Part shown: positions 60,931 to 64,000 of the stretch, piece after piece
Numbering within the stretch: position 1 is the stretch's first letter
How the letters are laid out: each line of letters begins with the position of its first letter
Notes under the pieces: model-generated
Seen by the model: only the letters and a program-made list of their open reading frames with translations
What the model was told of the DNA's origin: nothing
Database searches by the model: none
Source of the DNA: Campylobacter fetus subsp. testudinum 03-427
Lineage (GTDB): Bacteria; Campylobacterota; Campylobacteria; Campylobacterales; Campylobacteraceae
Assembly (NCBI GenBank): GCA_000495505.1
Contig: CP006833.1
Coordinates: 620,001-684,000 of the forward strand
DNA length: 64,000 nt
Reading direction: 5' to 3'
Position numbers and translations under genes: made by a program

Positions 60931-61633
60931 TTTTTGTACTTTAGATACGCTTTGTCCATATCTAAAAGACAGAAACTCAAGGAGTATGTATAGATATGTT
61001 TCACAGTGTAGTTTTGATTATAATTCAAATTTAGTGAAGCATGGATATAGACGGTTTGGAAGCTACTTTTCCAAACCTGTTTGTGATGGTTGTGATGAAT
61101 GTAAAAGCATACGCATAGACGCATTTAATTTCAAATTTACAAAAAGCCACAGGCGCATAATCAATAAAAACTCCAACACAAAAATAGTTGTTTCAAAGCC
61201 ATATATCAGCCAAAAACATATTGATTTATATGAAAAATATCATAAATTTATGCATGAAAAGCGTGGTTGGGAGTATTATGATCTTGATTTTAGGCGTTAT
61301 TATAGTGTGTATGTAGAAGGGGCTGGGGATTTTGGATATGAGATTGACTATTTTGTTGATGATGAGCTTGTGTGCGTTGATCTTGTAGATATCGTAGATG
61401 ATGGTATAAGCTCTATTTACTGTTATTGGGATATTGATTTTGCTCATCTTAGTTTAGGTAAATTTTCGCTTTTAAATCAGATAAAAATAGCTCTGAAAAA
61501 TGATTTGCGATGGATATATTTAGGATTTTATGTAAAAGATTGCGCTAGTTTAGCTTATAAAGGCGAATACAAACCATATGAAACTTTAAAAAAATACTGT
61601 GATATGGACGAAAAACCGATTTGGGAATTTTAA
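60917..61633 (+). CDS. bpt: Aspartate/glutamate leucyltransferase (Bpt / ATE-like)
   Basis: 238 residues; transfers an amino acid from aminoacyl-tRNA to the N-terminus of proteins with acidic N-termini, marking them for ClpS/ClpAP. Family features: FCTLDTLCPYLKDRNSR, the Cys-rich CDGCDECKSIRID, and the C-terminal YCYWDIDFAHLSLGKFSLL with LGFYVKDCASLAYKGEYKP. TTG 60917 (MREIDFCTL) gives the family N-terminus and overlaps the small gene. Leucyl (Bpt) is likelier than arginyl transfer in bacteria. Confidence 0.9.
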   Translation: MREIDFCTLDTLCPYLKDRNSRSMYRYVSQCSFDYNSNLVKHGYRRFGSYFSKPVCDGCDECKSIRIDAFNFKFTKSHRRIINKNSNTKIVVSKPYISQKHIDLYEKYHKFMHEKRGWEYYDLDFRRYYSVYVEGAGDFGYEIDYFVDDELVCVDLVDIVDDGISSIYCYWDIDFAHLSLGKFSLLNQIKIALKNDLRWIYLGFYVKDCASLAYKGEYKPYETLKKYCDMDEKPIWEF

Positions 61634-61688
61634 TTGGAACGAACTTTGCTTAACTTTTTTTAAATAGCTAAATATTGTGAGGTTTGAT

Positions 61689-62513
61689 ATGCAAATTACC
61701 CAGACTTTAGAATCAATAACGATAACAACTGACGATTGTGATCTATTTTTAAATTTGAGTAATAAAATCAGGCAGAGTTTTGCTAATGCAATAGGAAATA
61801 GAGACAAAGTTATAATTTTCTATAACGAAAATGAGCTTGTTCAGCGTAAATATTTTCTAAAACTTATCGGAAAAATTTATGCAAATAGCGTTGGAAAGGG
61901 CATAGACTTTTTGCTAACGCATCATAAAAACATAAAACTTGTTTATAAAAAGCCAAACTCGCTTCAAATTTTGATAAATGTTGATGTTAAATTTGAAAAT
62001 AGCAGGGTCGTTTTTGACCTTAAAAATAGTGAAGAGTTATTTACCAAATACCTTATCAGGGGTTTAGGAGATACTCGTCATGAGTATTTTGAGTCAAAAA
62101 AGATCTTGGTTATCAGTCCAAAAACAACTGAAAATGTTGAACTTTTGGATAATATATTAAATTTCAGAGAGCATCTTAAGTATATTGTAAATTTCAATTA
62201 TGATAAAAAATCTTACGACGAATTTAAAAAAAGAGCTAAAATCTTAACTTCAAAAACTTATATAAGAAGATTTTCTATGCTCGCAAATCTTTTAGAAGAG
62301 CATTTTGAAACTCTTGGTTGTAAGGCTACTGATGACTTTGAGACTGTTAGAACGAATTATCTAAATCTTACAAAAGTTTATCATCCAGATAAACATGTGG
62401 GCGAACCAAATGAAGTACAAAAAAGTTATATAGATAAATTTCAAAAAATCGGACTTGCGTACGAAGCGTTAAAACCATACTTTAAAGAGCAGAAAAGCTT
62501 TATAAGTGCTTAA
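61689..62513 (+). CDS. Protein with C-terminal J domain
   Basis: 274 residues. A unique N-terminal region of about 200 residues is followed by a J domain (FETVRTNYLNLTKVYHPDKH ... KFQKIGLAYEAL) with the HPD motif that stimulates DnaK. Not canonical DnaJ: no Gly/Phe or zinc-finger regions. I chose ATG 61689 because TGAGG lies 6 bases upstream; GTG 61677 is the alternative. Its place next to bpt is conserved in Campylobacter as recalled. Confidence 0.8.
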   Translation: MQITQTLESITITTDDCDLFLNLSNKIRQSFANAIGNRDKVIIFYNENELVQRKYFLKLIGKIYANSVGKGIDFLLTHHKNIKLVYKKPNSLQILINVDVKFENSRVVFDLKNSEELFTKYLIRGLGDTRHEYFESKKILVISPKTTENVELLDNILNFREHLKYIVNFNYDKKSYDEFKKRAKILTSKTYIRRFSMLANLLEEHFETLGCKATDDFETVRTNYLNLTKVYHPDKHVGEPNEVQKSYIDKFQKIGLAYEALKPYFKEQKSFISA

Positions 62514-62525
62514 ATAATTTTGATG

Positions 62526-62531
62526 TATAAT
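62526..62531 (+). promoter_or_regulatory. -10 box (TATAAT) of pdxJ
   Basis: GATGTATAATTTAC, 26 bases before the pdxJ start, in the 44-bp gap after the J-domain gene; TG just before the box fits an extended -10. Confidence 0.55.
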
Positions 62532-62557
62532 TTACACTAAATTTCAAAGGATTATCT

Positions 62558-63331
62558 ATGAAACTTGGTGTAAATATAGATCATGTAGCTGTTTTAAGAG
62601 AGGCTAGGGCGGTAAATGATCCACAAATCATCCATGCTATGTTTGAAGCTGTGAGCGGTGGAGCTGATCAGATCACTATTCATTTAAGAGAAGATCGTCG
62701 CCATATAAATGAAGATGATGTTAAAAATATCATAAATTTAAGCCCCATTCCAGTAAATTTAGAATGCTCGATCAGTAGTGAGATTATAGATATTGTGTGT
62801 GCATTAAAACCTCATAGAGCAACTATAGTTCCTGAAAAAAGAGAAGAATTAACGACTGAGGGCGGATTAAGTTTAGACTCGTTAAATTTAAAAAACGTCA
62901 TATCAAAACTAAATGATAACGATATCAAAGTTTCACTTTTTATAGATCCTAAAAAAAACGATGTGACTGTGTCTAAAGAGCTTGGCGCTACTTGCGTGGA
63001 ACTTCATACTGGAGCTTATGCAAACACGTTTTTGATGTTAAACTCAAATTTAAATCATACAAAATACAAAATTAATAGTTTAAATTTAAAAAGAAGCGAG
63101 TTAGAAATACTTTTAAATTCGGAATTAACAAGGATAAAAGAGGCTGCTAATCTAGGTATAAATCTTGGCTTAGAAGTTGCTGCAGGTCACGGACTTAATT
63201 ACCAAAATGTAATTGCTATAGCTGCTATAAAAGATATATTTGAGTTAAATATAGGACAAAGCATAGTTGCAAAAAGTGTTTTTGTAGGGCTAAAAAATGC
63301 AGTTAAAGAGATGATGGAGCTTGTAAAATGA
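62558..63331 (+). CDS. pdxJ: Pyridoxine 5'-phosphate synthase
   Basis: Barrel enzyme that condenses deoxyxylulose phosphate with 3-amino-2-oxopropyl phosphate, the last ring-forming step of vitamin B6 synthesis. Signatures: KLGVNIDHVAVLREAR, QITIHLREDRRHI, ATIVPEKREELTTEGG, AAGHGLNYQNV and LNIGQSIVAKSVF. Length 257 residues, slightly longer than E. coli PdxJ. Overlaps pdxA by 4 bases (ATGA). Confidence 0.97.
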   Translation: MKLGVNIDHVAVLREARAVNDPQIIHAMFEAVSGGADQITIHLREDRRHINEDDVKNIINLSPIPVNLECSISSEIIDIVCALKPHRATIVPEKREELTTEGGLSLDSLNLKNVISKLNDNDIKVSLFIDPKKNDVTVSKELGATCVELHTGAYANTFLMLNSNLNHTKYKINSLNLKRSELEILLNSELTRIKEAANLGINLGLEVAAGHGLNYQNVIAIAAIKDIFELNIGQSIVAKSVFVGLKNAVKEMMELVK

Positions 63332-64000
63332 ATTTGCCAAAAATAGCAATAAGCGTGGGTGATATAAACGGTGTGGGAATCGAAATAGCACTAAAATCTC
63401 ACAATGAGATAAAAAATATCTGCTCTCCTGTGTATTTTATAAACAATGAGCTTTTAAATAGTGCTGCAAATATACTTAAATTCACTATTCCTAATGATTT
63501 TGAAATTTTTGAATGCGGTAATAGTTTTAATATCAAACCAGGTCACGTGAGTAAAAAAAGTGGTAAATTTTCATTTGTAAGTTTTCAAAACGCTCTTTTA
63601 TATACTCAAAATAAACATGCTCAAGCTCTTGTAACTATGCCTATAAATAAAGAATCTTGGAAAAAAGCTGGGGTTCCATATGTTGGTCATACGGACGCTC
63701 TTGGTAAGTATTTTGGTAAGAATGCCATTATGATGCTTGGCTGCGAAGAGCTATTTGTAGCTTTATATACGGATCATTTGGCTTTAAAAGATGTTAGCGC
63801 AAAGATAAAAGCTAAGAATTTGGCTCTATTTTTGGTTGATTTTTACAACTCTTCTAAATTTGAAAATATAGGAGTTTTAGGATTTAACCCTCATGCAAGC
63901 GATAATGAAACTATAGGTGGAAAAGAAGAAAAAGAGATAATAAAAGCTATAAAATTAGCTAACAATCGTTTAAAAAAAGAGGTTTTTACCGGTCCGCTTG
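63328..64000 (+). CDS. pdxA: 4-hydroxythreonine-4-phosphate dehydrogenase, 3' truncated by window edge
   Basis: Provides the amino-ketone partner used by PdxJ. The first ~224 residues are visible: PKIAISVGDINGVGIEIALK at the N-terminus, VTMPINKESWKKAG, and the metal/substrate histidine in YVGHTDALG. The frame is open to the end of the window. pdxJ-pdxA coupling is the usual epsilonproteobacterial arrangement. Confidence 0.95.
   Translation, partial: MNLPKIAISVGDINGVGIEIALKSHNEIKNICSPVYFINNELLNSAANILKFTIPNDFEIFECGNSFNIKPGHVSKKSGKFSFVSFQNALLYTQNKHAQALVTMPINKESWKKAGVPYVGHTDALGKYFGKNAIMMLGCEELFVALYTDHLALKDVSAKIKAKNLALFLVDFYNSSKFENIGVLGFNPHASDNETIGGKEEKEIIKAIKLANNRLKKEVFTGPL

Overview
The window is AT-rich, gene-dense DNA from an epsilonproteobacterium, almost certainly a Campylobacter of the C. 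fetus group. Three things support this. The core gene order ileS - 36-aa membrane ORF - gatA - guaB ... xseB - C-N hydrolase - murC - small membrane protein ... mutS2 is, as I recall it, that of C. jejuni. A second syntenic run, biotin carboxylase - small protein - bpt - dnaJ-like, is also Campylobacter-like. The promoters are Campylobacter-like, with TATAAT boxes and no conserved -35. The species assignment is inference.

Region 1 (1-37.5 kb) is chromosomal core. It runs from ileS (5' cut by the window edge) through gatA, guaB, metX, xseB, a nitrilase-like protein and murC. An apparently inserted module follows (9.2-14.2 kb): an old-yellow-enzyme oxidoreductase, and on the minus strand a five-gene operon for an OsmC-like protein, an acyl-CoA-dehydrogenase/SfnB-like flavoprotein and an SsuABC/TauABC-type importer. 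Then come mutS2, a GGDEF/EAL signalling protein, a LysE exporter, dapE, mqo, a methyltransferase, pyk, an M16-like protein without its zinc site, recG, a class II DAHP synthase, proA, a flavin oxidoreductase, two lipoproteins (one a long coiled coil, one TPR-rich), trmN6-like, ykgJ-like, trpC, a HIT protein, yaaA and tRNA-Leu(CAA).

Region 2 (37.5-59.2 kb) is an accessory island starting at the 3' end of tRNA-Leu. It carries a complete type I-B CRISPR-Cas operon (cas6-cas8b-cas7-cas5-cas3-cas4-cas1-cas2), three long CRISPR arrays (25, 28 and 18 repeats of one 30-nt repeat) and a two-repeat mini-array with its own promoter-like sequence. Each long array follows its own copy of the same ~430-510-bp leader. 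Mu-like phage remnants fill the spaces between: tape-measure starts, a tail-assembly-chaperone remnant with an in-frame A AAA AAG slippery site, and MuF-type C-terminal toxin fragments with downstream immunity-like genes. There is also an RHH/RelE toxin-antitoxin pair and an 837-aa polymorphic-toxin-like protein. The structure is strongly duplicated. A ~749-bp direct repeat (46597-47345 and 57987-58735, offset exactly 11390 bp) brackets the cas operon plus array 3. A 10-bp sequence, GACTTTAGGC, occurs at the tRNA-Leu 3' end, at the 3' end of cas2, and at a chimeric tRNA/cas2 joint in front of array 2. No integrase or transposase was seen.

Region 3 (59.2-64 kb) returns to core: a biotin carboxylase (probably pycA), a small acidic protein, bpt, a J-domain protein, pdxJ and the start of pdxA (cut by the window end).

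The most interesting points are the tRNA-Leu/cas2 joint, the promoter-driven two-repeat mini-array (possibly a CreA-like guide), the toxin/immunity cassettes placed directly after arrays 2 and 3, the preserved frameshift site, and spacer pairs that sample diverged copies of one phage coding sequence.
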